Source: an uncultured Chloroflexota bacterium (GTDB taxonomy: Bacteria > Chloroflexota > Chloroflexia > Chloroflexales > Roseiflexaceae). Taken from it: a stretch of DNA of 10,417 bases. This document shows positions 1-7,181 of this stretch, piece by piece; within the stretch, counting starts at the first letter, position 1; every line of letters starts with the position of its first letter. The notes below the pieces were generated by a model. It saw only the letters and a list, made by a program, of their open reading frames with translations. It had not been told where the DNA came from and searched no databases. The position numbers and the translations under genes were made by a program. Where the stretch lies: assembly GCA_937876225.1 (NCBI GenBank), contig CALFIC010000092.1, forward strand, positions 1 through 10,417, written 5' to 3'.

Positions 1-54
<54 letters not shown>

Positions 55-81
55 CTCCGTGTCCTCTGCGTGCGCTGTGCG
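55..81. repeat. Degenerate 9-bp repeats abutting the heptamer array
   Basis: Three imperfect 9-mers follow the heptamer array directly: CTCCGTGTC (55-63), CTCTGCGTG (64-72) and CGCTGTGCG (73-81). Stretches of the CTCTGCGTCC type are, from memory, scattered in intergenic regions of filamentous bacteria such as Chloroflexota and Cyanobacteria. Here it could be a remnant of such an element. The match is weak and the call tentative. Confidence 0.35.
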
Positions 82-143
82 AGACAATCAGTAGCATCGC
101 GCGAAAACATTGTTTTTCGAAAGATTTTGCAAAAATAGTTAAT

Positions 144-172
144 TCGACAGTTAAGCAGAGTTCGGTTATAAT
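144..172 (+). promoter_or_regulatory. Predicted sigma70-type promoter of sdhCAB
   Basis: The -35 box TCGACA (144-149, 5 of 6 to TTGACA) is separated by exactly 17 bp from a perfect -10 box TATAAT (167-172). Transcription would start near 179, giving a 5' leader of about 59 nt before the sdhC ATG at 238. No other promoter-like element and no obvious operator is seen between the repeats and sdhC. Confidence 0.75.
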
Positions 173-237
173 CGTTTCGCTTTTACGGTGAATCCCATCA
201 CAATCTGCGCATGGGTTAGGCAAGAGAAGGACGCAAT

Positions 238-918
238 ATGGCGGCTGCAATGACTCTGTATCGCTCGACGATAGGCAAAAAAGCCATCATGGCAGTGACG
301 GGTGTCATCCTGTATGGTTTTGTAATCGTCCACATGATTGGGAACCTCAAAATATTTGAAGGTCCCGAAGGGTTCAATGCCTACTCACATTTTTTGCGGG
401 TGGTCGGTGAACCAGCGCTCCCAGCCGGAACGATTTTGTGGGTTATTCGGATTGTTTTAACACTTGCGTTGATTCTGCATGTCAATGCGGCAATTCAATT
501 GACGCGCATCGATTCTGCAGGCCGTCCAGTGGCTTACAAAAAAGTCAAACGCAAGCAGGCATCATTTGCATCGCTTACGTTGCGGTGGGGTGGGACGGCG
601 ATTTTCTTCTTTGTGATTTATCACTTGATGCACTTCACTATTGGTAATGTGCACCCGTTATATGCAGAGGGTGATCCCTACCACAACGTAGTAAACGGCT
701 TCCAACTGCAACCACTGGTGGCTGGCGTCTATATTTTGGCGGTGGCTGCTTTGGGGACGCACTTGTATCATGGCGTGTGGAGCGCTGCGCAGACACTCGG
801 GCTCAACAATCGGCGCAATGATAAATTGTTCCGCGGATTGGCCGTACTGTCGGGGATCGGATTGTTTGTTGGATTTGCGGCTATTCCCGTGGTGGTGTTG
901 TTGGGAATCATTAAGTAA
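238..918 (+). CDS. sdhC: Succinate dehydrogenase cytochrome b subunit (b558 family)
   Basis: Membrane anchor of succinate:quinone oxidoreductase: it binds heme b and passes electrons from the iron-sulfur subunit to the quinone pool. The 226-residue protein has five hydrophobic segments (about 17-38, 64-86, 117-137, 160-180 and 200-224), as in the single-subunit di-heme type that needs no SdhD. Histidines fit heme ligation at four helices: H32 (VIVHMIGNL), H81 (LILHVNAA), H129/H132 (YHLMHF) and H175/H178 (THLYHG). From family knowledge this type (Bacteroidetes, Bacillus, Wolinella, Chloroflexota) usually works with menaquinone. The start at 238 is preceded by AGAAGGA (225-231) at good spacing, better than ATG 250. 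It is the first gene of the operon, 29 nt before sdhA. Confidence 0.93.
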   Translation: MAAAMTLYRSTIGKKAIMAVTGVILYGFVIVHMIGNLKIFEGPEGFNAYSHFLRVVGEPALPAGTILWVIRIVLTLALILHVNAAIQLTRIDSAGRPVAYKKVKRKQASFASLTLRWGGTAIFFFVIYHLMHFTIGNVHPLYAEGDPYHNVVNGFQLQPLVAGVYILAVAALGTHLYHGVWSAAQTLGLNNRRNDKLFRGLAVLSGIGLFVGFAAIPVVVLLGIIK

Positions 919-947
919 ATCATCGCAGGAAGATGGGGAGTGTCAGA

Positions 948-2918
948 ATGACGACAGAAATTAAACCGCAAATTGATGTACGCCAACCGGTCGAATACAC
1001 CGATGCGCGGGTCAATGCCAATATTCCCGCTGGACCAATCGAACAAAAATGGTCCAAGCATAAGTTCGAAATGAAACTTGTTAACCCGTCCAACCGCCGT
1101 AAATATACGGTGATTGTGGTTGGTACCGGTTTGGCTGGTGGTGCTGCGGCCGCAACCATGGCCGAAATGGGTTACAACGTCAAAGCGTTTTGTTATCAAG
1201 ACAGTGCCCGCCGTGCCCATAGCATTGCCGCCCAAGGTGGTATCAATGCCGCCAAAAACTATCGCAACGACGGCGATAGCGTCTATCGCTTGTTTTATGA
1301 CACCATCAAGGGCGGCGACTTTCGCGCCCGTGAAGCCAACGTCTATCGTTTGGCCGAGCTGAGTGTCAATATCATCGACCAATGTGTGGCCCAAGGGGTC
1401 CCATTTGCCCGTGAATATAGCGGCTACCTCGACAACCGTTCGTTCGGTGGTGCCCAGGTATCACGGACGTTTTATGCCCGCGGTCAGACCGGCCAGCAGT
1501 TGATGCTTGGTGCTTATCAAGCCTTGAGCCGCCAAGTAGCAGCCGGCAATGTCGACCTCAACGAGCGCACCGAAATGCTCGATGTCATCGTCATTGACGG
1601 TCGCGCCCGTGGTATTGTGACGCGTGACATGGTCACCGGCAAAATCGAATCCCACTTGGCCGATGCCGTCGTTTTGGCGACGGGCGGCTATAGCAATGTG
1701 TTCTATTTGTCGACCAATGCCAAAGGCTGTAACGTCACGGCCACGTGGCGGGCCCATAAGCGTGGTGCCTTTTTTGCCAACCCCTGCTACACCCAGATTC
1801 ACCCCACTTGTATCCCCGTGAGTGGCGATCATCAGTCCAAGTTGACCTTGATGTCGGAATCATTGCGCAACGACGGTCGGGTATGGGTGCCCCTCAAGGC
1901 TGGCGATCCTCGGTCGCCCGACAAAATTCCCGAAAACGAGCGCGATTATTACCTCGAACGTCGCTACCCCAGCTACGGCAACTTGGCACCCCGCGACATT
2001 GCTTCACGGGCAGCCAAAGTGGTCTGTGACGAAGGGCGTGGCGTCGGTCCTGGTGGGCTCGGCGTATACCTCGACTTTACCGCAGCCATTAAGCGGTTGG
2101 GCGAAAGCACGGTGCGCGAGCGCTACGGCAATTTGTTCGATATGTACGAGCGCATTACCGGCGAAAACCCCTATAAAGTGCCAATGCGTATCTACCCGGC
2201 TGTACACTACACCATGGGTGGCTTGTGGGTCGACTACAACTTGATGTCGACCATTCCTGGCTTGTTTGTGGGTGGCGAAGCCAACTTCTCTGATCACGGT
2301 GCCAATCGCCTCGGTGCCAGCGCCTTGATGCAAGGTTTGGCCGACGGCTACTTTGTGTTGCCGGCGACGATTAGCAATTATCTGGCACAAGGCGGGCTCG
2401 AAAAGGTCGACACTACCCATAGTGCCGTCCAAGAAGCGGTGCAATCGGTAACGGCCCAGACCCAGAAGTTCCTCGACATCAAGGGTACCCGCACGGTTGA
2501 CTCGTTCCATCGTGAGTTGGGCAAAATCATGTGGGAATACTGTGGGATGTCCCGCACTGACGAAGGGTTGCGCTACGCCTTGCAACGCATCCCCGAATTG
2601 CGTCAGCAGTTCTGGAGTGATTTGCGGGTATTGGGGAGTGGTGATGACCTCAATCAAGAACTCGAAAAAGCTGGCCGCGTGGCCGACTTCATCGAACTCG
2701 CTGAATTGATGTGTCTTGATGCCTTAGAACGCGCCGAATCGTGTGGTGGCCACTTCCGTGAAGAGAGCCAGACACCGGATGGCGAAGCGTTGCGCAACGA
2801 CGACGAGTACTGCTATGTGGCTGCCTGGGAACACACCGGCGAGCCCAGCAAAGCCGTATTGCATCGCGAAACGTTGCACTTCGAAAACATCCATTTGGCC
2901 CAACGTAGCTACAAGTAG
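948..2918 (+). CDS. sdhA: Succinate dehydrogenase flavoprotein subunit
   Basis: Catalytic subunit that oxidises succinate to fumarate with covalently bound FAD, on the cytoplasmic face of the membrane complex. Residues count from ATG 948 (656 aa). The dinucleotide-binding loop is GTGLAGG (59-65). The canonical FAD-linking histidine is H91 in AHSIAAQGGIN. Substrate-site motifs are H285-P-T, SESLR (303-307), R349 in APRDIASR, HYTMGG (420-425) and GGEANFSDHGANRLGA (442-457). Length and the QRSYK C-terminus fit the long Bacteroidetes/Chloroflexota-type SdhA rather than the shorter proteobacterial one. ATG 948 is preferred because GGGGAG (935-940) lies 7 nt upstream; ATG 933, five codons earlier, has its purine stretch directly against the start codon. 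sdhB follows after 16 nt. Confidence 0.95.
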   Translation: MTTEIKPQIDVRQPVEYTDARVNANIPAGPIEQKWSKHKFEMKLVNPSNRRKYTVIVVGTGLAGGAAAATMAEMGYNVKAFCYQDSARRAHSIAAQGGINAAKNYRNDGDSVYRLFYDTIKGGDFRAREANVYRLAELSVNIIDQCVAQGVPFAREYSGYLDNRSFGGAQVSRTFYARGQTGQQLMLGAYQALSRQVAAGNVDLNERTEMLDVIVIDGRARGIVTRDMVTGKIESHLADAVVLATGGYSNVFYLSTNAKGCNVTATWRAHKRGAFFANPCYTQIHPTCIPVSGDHQSKLTLMSESLRNDGRVWVPLKAGDPRSPDKIPENERDYYLERRYPSYGNLAPRDIASRAAKVVCDEGRGVGPGGLGVYLDFTAAIKRLGESTVRERYGNLFDMYERITGENPYKVPMRIYPAVHYTMGGLWVDYNLMSTIPGLFVGGEANFSDHGANRLGASALMQGLADGYFVLPATISNYLAQGGLEKVDTTHSAVQEAVQSVTAQTQKFLDIKGTRTVDSFHRELGKIMWEYCGMSRTDEGLRYALQRIPELRQQFWSDLRVLGSGDDLNQELEKAGRVADFIELAELMCLDALERAESCGGHFREESQTPDGEALRNDDEYCYVAAWEHTGEPSKAVLHRETLHFENIHLAQRSYK

Positions 2919-2934
2919 AGCGGAGAGACGAGTC

Positions 2935-3693
2935 ATGAAGATTACCGTAAACGTATGGCGCCAAAAAAATGCGAGTAGCAAAGGGCAGCTTGTAAAATAT
3001 CTCGTCGATCACGTGTCCCCCGACATGTCGTTCCTCGAAATGCTTGACATCCTCAATCAACAATTGATGGCCAAAGGCGAAGAACCAGTTGCCTTTGACC
3101 ATGATTGTCGCGAAGGAATTTGTGGTTCGTGTGGTGTGGTGATTAACGGTTTGGCGCATGGTGGCCAGCTTGCTACCACCACCTGCCAGCTGCATATGCG
3201 CAAATTCAAAGATGGCGACAATATTACGGTCGAGCCGTGGCGCGCCAACGCCTTCCCCGTCATCAAAGACTTGGTCGTAGATCGCGGGTCGTTTGATCGC
3301 ATCATCCAGGCCGGTGGTTTTATTTCGGCACATACCGGGAGTGCTCCTGACGCCAACGGCACGCCCATCCCCAAAGAAAACGCCGATTTGGCGTTTGAGG
3401 GAGCACAGTGTATTGGTTGTGGTGCCTGTGTGGCAGCCTGCCCCAATGCATCGGCCATGTTGTTTACGTCGGCCAAAGTTGGGCATTTGGGTTTGTTGCC
3501 CCAAGGCCAACCCGAGCGCCAACAACGGGTGCTCAAGATGGTTGCCCAAATGGATGCCGAAGGCTTTGGTGGCTGCACCAATATCGGTGAATGTTCGGCG
3601 GCCTGCCCCAAAGAAATCGGCTTACACTTTATCGGTCGCCTCAATCGTGACTTGTTGGGTGCCACGTTGCGTGGTGGGAGCACCGTCGATTAG
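2935..3693 (+). CDS. sdhB: Succinate dehydrogenase iron-sulfur subunit
   Basis: Electron-transfer subunit linking SdhA flavin to the heme/quinone site of SdhC. The protein has 252 residues from ATG 2935. The N-terminal ferredoxin domain carries the [2Fe-2S] ligands C58, C63, C66 and C84. The C-terminal domain has C159-x2-C162-x2-C165-x3-C169-P and C214-x5-C220-x3-C224-P. By analogy with E. coli SdhB, C159, C162, C165 and C224 bind [4Fe-4S], and C169, C214 and C220 bind [3Fe-4S]. All eleven expected cysteines are present. GGAGAG (2922-2927) sits 7 nt before the ATG. The frame is open further upstream to 2743 but that part overlaps sdhA and is not expected to be translated. It is the last gene of the operon, followed by the hairpin at 3710. 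Confidence 0.95.
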   Translation: MKITVNVWRQKNASSKGQLVKYLVDHVSPDMSFLEMLDILNQQLMAKGEEPVAFDHDCREGICGSCGVVINGLAHGGQLATTTCQLHMRKFKDGDNITVEPWRANAFPVIKDLVVDRGSFDRIIQAGGFISAHTGSAPDANGTPIPKENADLAFEGAQCIGCGACVAACPNASAMLFTSAKVGHLGLLPQGQPERQQRVLKMVAQMDAEGFGGCTNIGECSAACPKEIGLHFIGRLNRDLLGATLRGGSTVD

Positions 3694-3709
3694 GGTATAA
3701 CGATAAAAC

Positions 3710-3747
3710 CAGCGCTACCATGTTTATGGTAGCGCTGATTTTGTTTT
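3710..3747. terminator. Bidirectional rho-independent terminator shared by sdhB and the Nudix gene
   Basis: Perfect 11-bp stem CAGCGCTACCA (3710-3720) / TGGTAGCGCTG (3727-3737) with a 6-nt loop. On the + strand it is followed by ATTTTGTTTT (3738-3747), a T-rich tract 17 nt past the sdhB stop. On the minus strand the same stem is followed by GTTTTAT. The minus-strand Nudix stop codon TAA (3726-3724) lies in the loop, so its last codons are encoded by one arm of the stem. Confidence 0.88.
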
Positions 3748-4197
3748 GCGCAAAATGTTGGCGGCGAGTTGGAGTGCTTCGCGTTCGCGTTGGAAGCTAG
3801 CTTTAGTAATGGCTTCCTCGATCGAAATCCAACAGGCGTCATCGACTTCGCTTTGTTGCGGTGTGATGTCGCCATTGGTGTAGCGCACCAAGAAAATATC
3901 AACGTACTTGTGAATGCGGGTAACGTTGATGCGAAACCAATACTCGATGGTGGTCAGGTGTTGCACAACGACCCCATTGAGCCCGGTTTCTTCGGCGATT
4001 TCGCGGACGGCGGCCATTTCAGCGGTTTCGCCTCGACGTATATGACCTTTGGGTAACCCCCACCGTTTGCCGCCATGGGTGGATATCATGGCGACTTCGG
4101 TACGGTGTAGTGTTACCCGATAGACAATTCCGCCGGCCGAATAAGCAGTGCGCTGATCACGGTCAGATGCGGATGAATGCGTCAGGGGATACCTCAC
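3724..4197 (-). CDS. Nudix hydrolase (MutT-like), probable GTG start
   Basis: Hydrolase of nucleoside diphosphates linked to another moiety; the exact substrate cannot be told. The Nudix box is complete and matches Gx5Ex7REUxEExGU at residues 51-73 (G51, E57, R65, E66, E69, E70, G72), so metal binding should be intact. The preceding WGLPKGHI (46-53) is common in the MutT/Ap4A-hydrolase side of the superfamily. With GTG 4197 the protein has 157 residues. The frame is open to 4296, but the upstream part reads out of frame through the end of ppa and looks artefactual. GTG overlaps the ppa TAG stop by one base (TAGTG), no clear Shine-Dalgarno site precedes it, and the first in-frame ATG is too far in. 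Translation is therefore probably coupled to ppa. The stop lies in the terminator loop. Confidence 0.85.
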   Translation of the reverse strand: MRYPLTHSSASDRDQRTAYSAGGIVYRVTLHRTEVAMISTHGGKRWGLPKGHIRRGETAEMAAVREIAEETGLNGVVVQHLTTIEYWFRINVTRIHKYVDIFLVRYTNGDITPQQSEVDDACWISIEEAITKASFQREREALQLAANILRKTKSALP

Positions 4198-4751
4198 TAC
4201 CCATGTGACGTTTTGGCGACGCGCCCTGCCCGCATATCCCAGTATTTGTTGACCGAATAACGGATTCGTTCTTTGGCAACCTCGGCATCTTCCCAACCTT
4301 GGGGCTCGACTCGGGCACCTTCGAGGTCTTTGTATACCGTGAAGAAGTGTTCGACTTCGCGGATATAGTGACTCGGAAGTTGCCGGAAGTCCGTGTAGTC
4401 AGAGAAAAACGGGTCGTAGTGCAAGACAGCCAAGATTTTGTCGTCGGGTTCGCCACGGTCGAGCATGCGGAACATGCCAATCGGACGCGCTTCGACGATA
4501 CATCCAGTGAACGTCGGTAAATTGGTCATTACCAGGACATCGAGCGGGTCTTCGTCGTCATAGAACGTCTGTGGTGTGAAGCCATAATCACCCGGATAGT
4601 GCACTGCTGAATAGAGTACACGATCGAGCTTGAATGCTCCGGTACGCTTATGAAATTCATACTTGTTGCGTGATCCTTTGGGGATTTCGACGACAACATG
4701 GATGACTTCCGGCCAACTCGGACCCGGGTCTAATTCATGCCAGAGATTCAT
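4197..4751 (-). CDS. ppa: Inorganic pyrophosphatase, family I
   Basis: Cytoplasmic enzyme hydrolysing pyrophosphate to two phosphates, which pulls biosynthetic reactions forward. The protein is 184 residues from ATG 4751, within the usual 170-200. Residues matching the E. coli catalytic set can be placed: K30 and E32 in KYE, R44, Y56, D66, D68 and D71 in DEDPLD, D98, D103, K105, Y140 and K141. E67 replaces the usual Gly/Ser/Asp/Asn at the second position of the family signature, a mild deviation. ATG 4751 has GGAG (4764-4761) 9 nt upstream. A TTG at 4766 is in frame, but it would overlap that Shine-Dalgarno site. First gene of a two-gene unit with the Nudix gene. Confidence 0.94.
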   Translation of the reverse strand: MNLWHELDPGPSWPEVIHVVVEIPKGSRNKYEFHKRTGAFKLDRVLYSAVHYPGDYGFTPQTFYDDEDPLDVLVMTNLPTFTGCIVEARPIGMFRMLDRGEPDDKILAVLHYDPFFSDYTDFRQLPSHYIREVEHFFTVYKDLEGARVEPQGWEDAEVAKERIRYSVNKYWDMRAGRVAKTSHG

Positions 4752-4792
4752 GAATGATGGCTCCAATCACCACAAATTTTATACTGAAATAA

Positions 4793-4821
4793 ATTATACC
4801 ACGATGCCTCTGTTGTTGCCC
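4793..4821 (-). promoter_or_regulatory. Predicted extended -10 promoter of ppa-Nudix
   Basis: On the minus strand the sequence TGGTATAAT (4801-4793) is a perfect extended -10 element. The -35 position at 17-bp spacing reads GGGCAA (4821-4816), a poor match, which is common when TGn is present. Transcription would begin near 4786, giving a leader of about 35 nt before ATG 4751. Confidence 0.65.
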
Positions 4822-4898
4822 GTAATTTGCAAAGTATACGTTCACCCTTGGCAAATACGTTGCTGATTGAAAAAAACTATCGCCGTATGCAATGATTT

Positions 4899-5792
4899 TT
4901 AGACAGCCGTCTGTGGTAGTGTGGCGCTTGACCGTAACCAGACTGCCAATCGATCGACGAATTGGAAGCCACAGGCGGCATAAAAAAATCGTGCTGGATT
5001 GTCTGGATTACCGTCGCTCATCACCGACGCATGACCGATCCCTGTAGCCGCTAGGCGTTGCAACGTTGTGCTGATGAGGCCGCGGGTGAGCCCAGTCCGT
5101 TGATATTCTTGGCGGCATCCTACCGGCTCAAACAAGGCATAGTTGCTCCACTGATCAACCCATACGGTACAAAACGCCCCGATTTCGCCGGCGTCATTGA
5201 CCGCTACCATGTCCCAATCTGGGGTATAACTCGGGAGCGATCGTGAAAAATTGTAGCGCTCCTCGGTCATGATGGTGCTTTTGAAGGCACTGCGTTGCGC
5301 CAATACCCGTTGTGGTACATCAGCCTCGCGGAGCGTGGTGGCCGTCCATCCGTTTGGCAGGGCAAACGCCGGTGCATTTGCCGTGGGCTGATAGTGCTGG
5401 TTGAGGGCCAACGGTTGTAGGGCATAGCCATGCGCAATTAATGCGGCATGGCGAGTAGGATTTTTTTCAAAGGCCCAGAGTGAGGTGGTCGGTGCGGTGT
5501 GGTGGGCCACATAGGCGACCATTGCGGGCCAGAGGTCGGGGTAGCGGGTATCGTAGAGGCTGTCGACTTGATCGTCGGTCTCCCAGGTCCAACCGACGAT
5601 GGTGTCGTCGCGTTCCCACAAGCGAATCCCTGCTAGTCCGCTATCGTCGGGGGTTGCACCGCGCCACCACGCTAAATCACCGGGTAGGCATATATAGTAA
5701 GGTGCCTGTTGGATCGCCATGCGAGCAGTAAACTGCTGCATGGCGATGAATTCACTGGCGTTGCGGAGCGGTCGATGCGTATATGGTGACAT
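4899..5792 (-). CDS. GNAT-family N-acetyltransferase with two GNAT-like halves
   Basis: Predicted acetyl-CoA-dependent acyltransferase of unknown substrate, 297 residues from ATG 5792. The C-terminal half has the acetyl-CoA site: a strand and turn ALFEPVGCRQEYQRTGLT (219-236), where QRTGLT corresponds to the Q/R-x-x-G-x-G/A loop with T236 in the last position. It is followed by a helix and by NPARFFYAACGFQ (266-278). The N-terminal half has a similar closing motif, NPTRHAALIAHGY (111-123), but no recognisable acetyl-CoA loop, which suggests a duplicated fold with an inactive first domain. ATG 5792 has AAGGAGGG (5805-5798) 5 nt upstream; the adjacent in-frame GTG at 5795 is too close to it. 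It follows the CpXC gene after 24 nt and is probably co-transcribed. Confidence 0.85.
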   Translation of the reverse strand: MSPYTHRPLRNASEFIAMQQFTARMAIQQAPYYICLPGDLAWWRGATPDDSGLAGIRLWERDDTIVGWTWETDDQVDSLYDTRYPDLWPAMVAYVAHHTAPTTSLWAFEKNPTRHAALIAHGYALQPLALNQHYQPTANAPAFALPNGWTATTLREADVPQRVLAQRSAFKSTIMTEERYNFSRSLPSYTPDWDMVAVNDAGEIGAFCTVWVDQWSNYALFEPVGCRQEYQRTGLTRGLISTTLQRLAATGIGHASVMSDGNPDNPARFFYAACGFQFVDRLAVWLRSSATLPQTAV

Positions 5793-5816
5793 CACAACCC
5801 TCCTTGGTGATGGGTA

Positions 5817-7118
5817 CTAGAACAGCATGGCTCCGGCTTCGCGGGCGATGCGTTTGATGCGATCGGCTTCTTCGGTTTTGCCTTTGGTGGAGTATTCTTC
5901 GGACAATTCGTTGAGCCGTTTGACCACGCCGCCGGTAATATCACCAATGTTTTCGCGAATATAGCGGGTGGCGTTTTCGGCACTAATTAAGGCCTGTACG
6001 ACCCGTTCTTCGGGTGAAAGGGCAGCGGCTTTGACTTGGATGGTGAGCTCAGCGATGGTCTGTAAACGCTCGGCGGCGGCCATATCACCGGCCCGTTCGG
6101 CCATGGTGCGTTGGCCATCGACGAGGATATCGAAGGTTTCGTTGAGTAACGGCAGATGGGCGGTGAGGGCGGCAACGAGGTCTTCGGCATCAAAGACGGC
6201 ATCGAGTACTTCACCGGCTTGTATATAGGCGGCTTCGAGGTCAGCTTGGAGTTGTTGGAATGTTTCGATGACTTGGTCACGCATGGCCGTGAGCTGGCTG
6301 GCGAGTGACTCGTCGCCGTCCGTGGTGGCGTCGTTGATGCGATTGGTGACGATATCAAAAAAGGTATAGTCGATGATTTCTTGGTTGGCAGTGATTAGTT
6401 GGGTCACCGTGGCTTCATCACCGGCGGCGAGGAGCTGGGTAATCAAGGTTTCGTAGGCAAAGGTGGCAGCCCCACCAGCAAATTGGGCGATTTTGGATTG
6501 CAAGGCGCTGAGTTGGGCGATGCCTTCGGGATCGCCACTCATCCGACTCGCATCGACAAAGGCGGCTAACGTTTTTGCGAATTCTTCGTCGATTTCGGCT
6601 TGATTGGCTTGGAGCGCTGCATTGAGGGCCACATCGCCTTGGCTCATGGCGTCGAGTAGTTGGCTCATCACATCGACCCGTTTGCGTTGGGTATCGAGCA
6701 TTTCTTTAGTGATGCCATCCCCTTCAAACACCGCTTCGACTAGGGTTTGCATGGTCAAAAAGCGCTTGGGGGCGAGTAAATAGCCTTTGGGTGCGTCGGG
6801 AGGCAGTTCGTTCATCAGCAAATTAGTGGCACTTCCAACGAAGCGTTCGAGTTCGACACCTTTGGCGCTTGCGAGCAGTTGTTGGGGGATGTGTACGAAA
6901 CAGAATTGCTTGCTGCCATCATGATAAATGAGTGGTGCTGCGAGCATGACGGGTGCGCCACATTTGGGGCAGTTGCTGGCGTTGAGGCGGCCACCGAGGA
7001 GTTGGCTTTTGAGATGGGGTTGGGCTTCGGCATCGATGATATTGACAATCGCCACCCGCATGGGGGTTTGGCAACTAGGGCAGGCGACTTGGGCGACTTG
7101 TCCGGGTGCAGCAGACAT
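5817..7118 (-). CDS. CpXC-domain protein with C-terminal helical repeats
   Basis: The 433-residue protein has an N-terminal CpXC domain, with two Cys-Pro-x-Cys pairs, C13-PS-C16 and C50-PK-C53, a likely zinc ribbon. No enzymatic function is known to me for this family. After about residue 150 it is predicted all-helical, acidic and rich in Ala, Leu and Gln. It contains three degenerate repeats near 154-210, 229-283 and 304-360, sharing a first acidic turn (GD161, GD233, ED312), then an I/L-D/N-x-x-F core (176-180, 249-253, 325-329), then a second GD exactly 15 residues after the Phe (195, 268, 344). No signal peptide or membrane segment is seen, so it is probably cytoplasmic. The start is supported by AAGGA 8 nt upstream and a promoter at 7154-7181. 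It heads an apparent operon with the GNAT gene. Confidence 0.88.
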   Translation of the reverse strand: MSAAPGQVAQVACPSCQTPMRVAIVNIIDAEAQPHLKSQLLGGRLNASNCPKCGAPVMLAAPLIYHDGSKQFCFVHIPQQLLASAKGVELERFVGSATNLLMNELPPDAPKGYLLAPKRFLTMQTLVEAVFEGDGITKEMLDTQRKRVDVMSQLLDAMSQGDVALNAALQANQAEIDEEFAKTLAAFVDASRMSGDPEGIAQLSALQSKIAQFAGGAATFAYETLITQLLAAGDEATVTQLITANQEIIDYTFFDIVTNRINDATTDGDESLASQLTAMRDQVIETFQQLQADLEAAYIQAGEVLDAVFDAEDLVAALTAHLPLLNETFDILVDGQRTMAERAGDMAAAERLQTIAELTIQVKAAALSPEERVVQALISAENATRYIRENIGDITGGVVKRLNELSEEYSTKGKTEEADRIKRIAREAGAMLF

Positions 7119-7153
7119 GGAATAAATCCTTTCGACATTGGATAACTGATGAA

Positions 7154-7181
7154 ATTATACAATGTTTCGTCGTACTGTCGT
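7154..7181 (-). promoter_or_regulatory. Predicted promoter of the CpXC-GNAT operon
   Basis: On the minus strand a perfect TATAAT (7159-7154) lies 16 bp downstream of ACGACA (7181-7176), which matches 4 of 6 bases of TTGACA. Transcription would start near 7148, about 30 nt before ATG 7118. The -35 box overlaps one arm of the inverted repeat at 7176-7201. Confidence 0.6.

Noticed and set aside
933..947. ATG 933 as the sdhA start
   Set aside because: The AGGAAG purine stretch abuts this ATG, leaving no spacing, while ATG 948 has GGGGAG 7 nt upstream. The five extra residues have no family support.
768..1394. 208-codon minus-strand frame over sdhC/sdhA
   Set aside because: It is the antisense of strongly conserved genes. 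Long antisense frames follow from the codon bias of sdhA; no ribosome-binding site or recognisable domain.
2004..2657. 217-codon minus-strand frame inside sdhA
   Set aside because: Antisense shadow of the conserved SdhA active-site region, with no domain of its own.
2689..3549. 286-codon minus-strand frame over sdhA/sdhB
   Set aside because: Antisense of the sdhA end and the cysteine-motif regions of sdhB; no protein family features.
4198..4296. N-terminal extension of the Nudix protein to 4296
   Set aside because: This part reads the ppa C-terminal coding sequence in another frame, is Arg/Cys/Gln-rich and unlike a Nudix N-terminus. GTG 4197 gives the usual domain length.
4870..4898. Terminator after the GNAT gene (seven T residues on the minus strand, 4876-4870)
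   Set aside because: The T run is clear, but no stable stem precedes it; the best pairing is about five pairs with a G-T wobble and a long loop.
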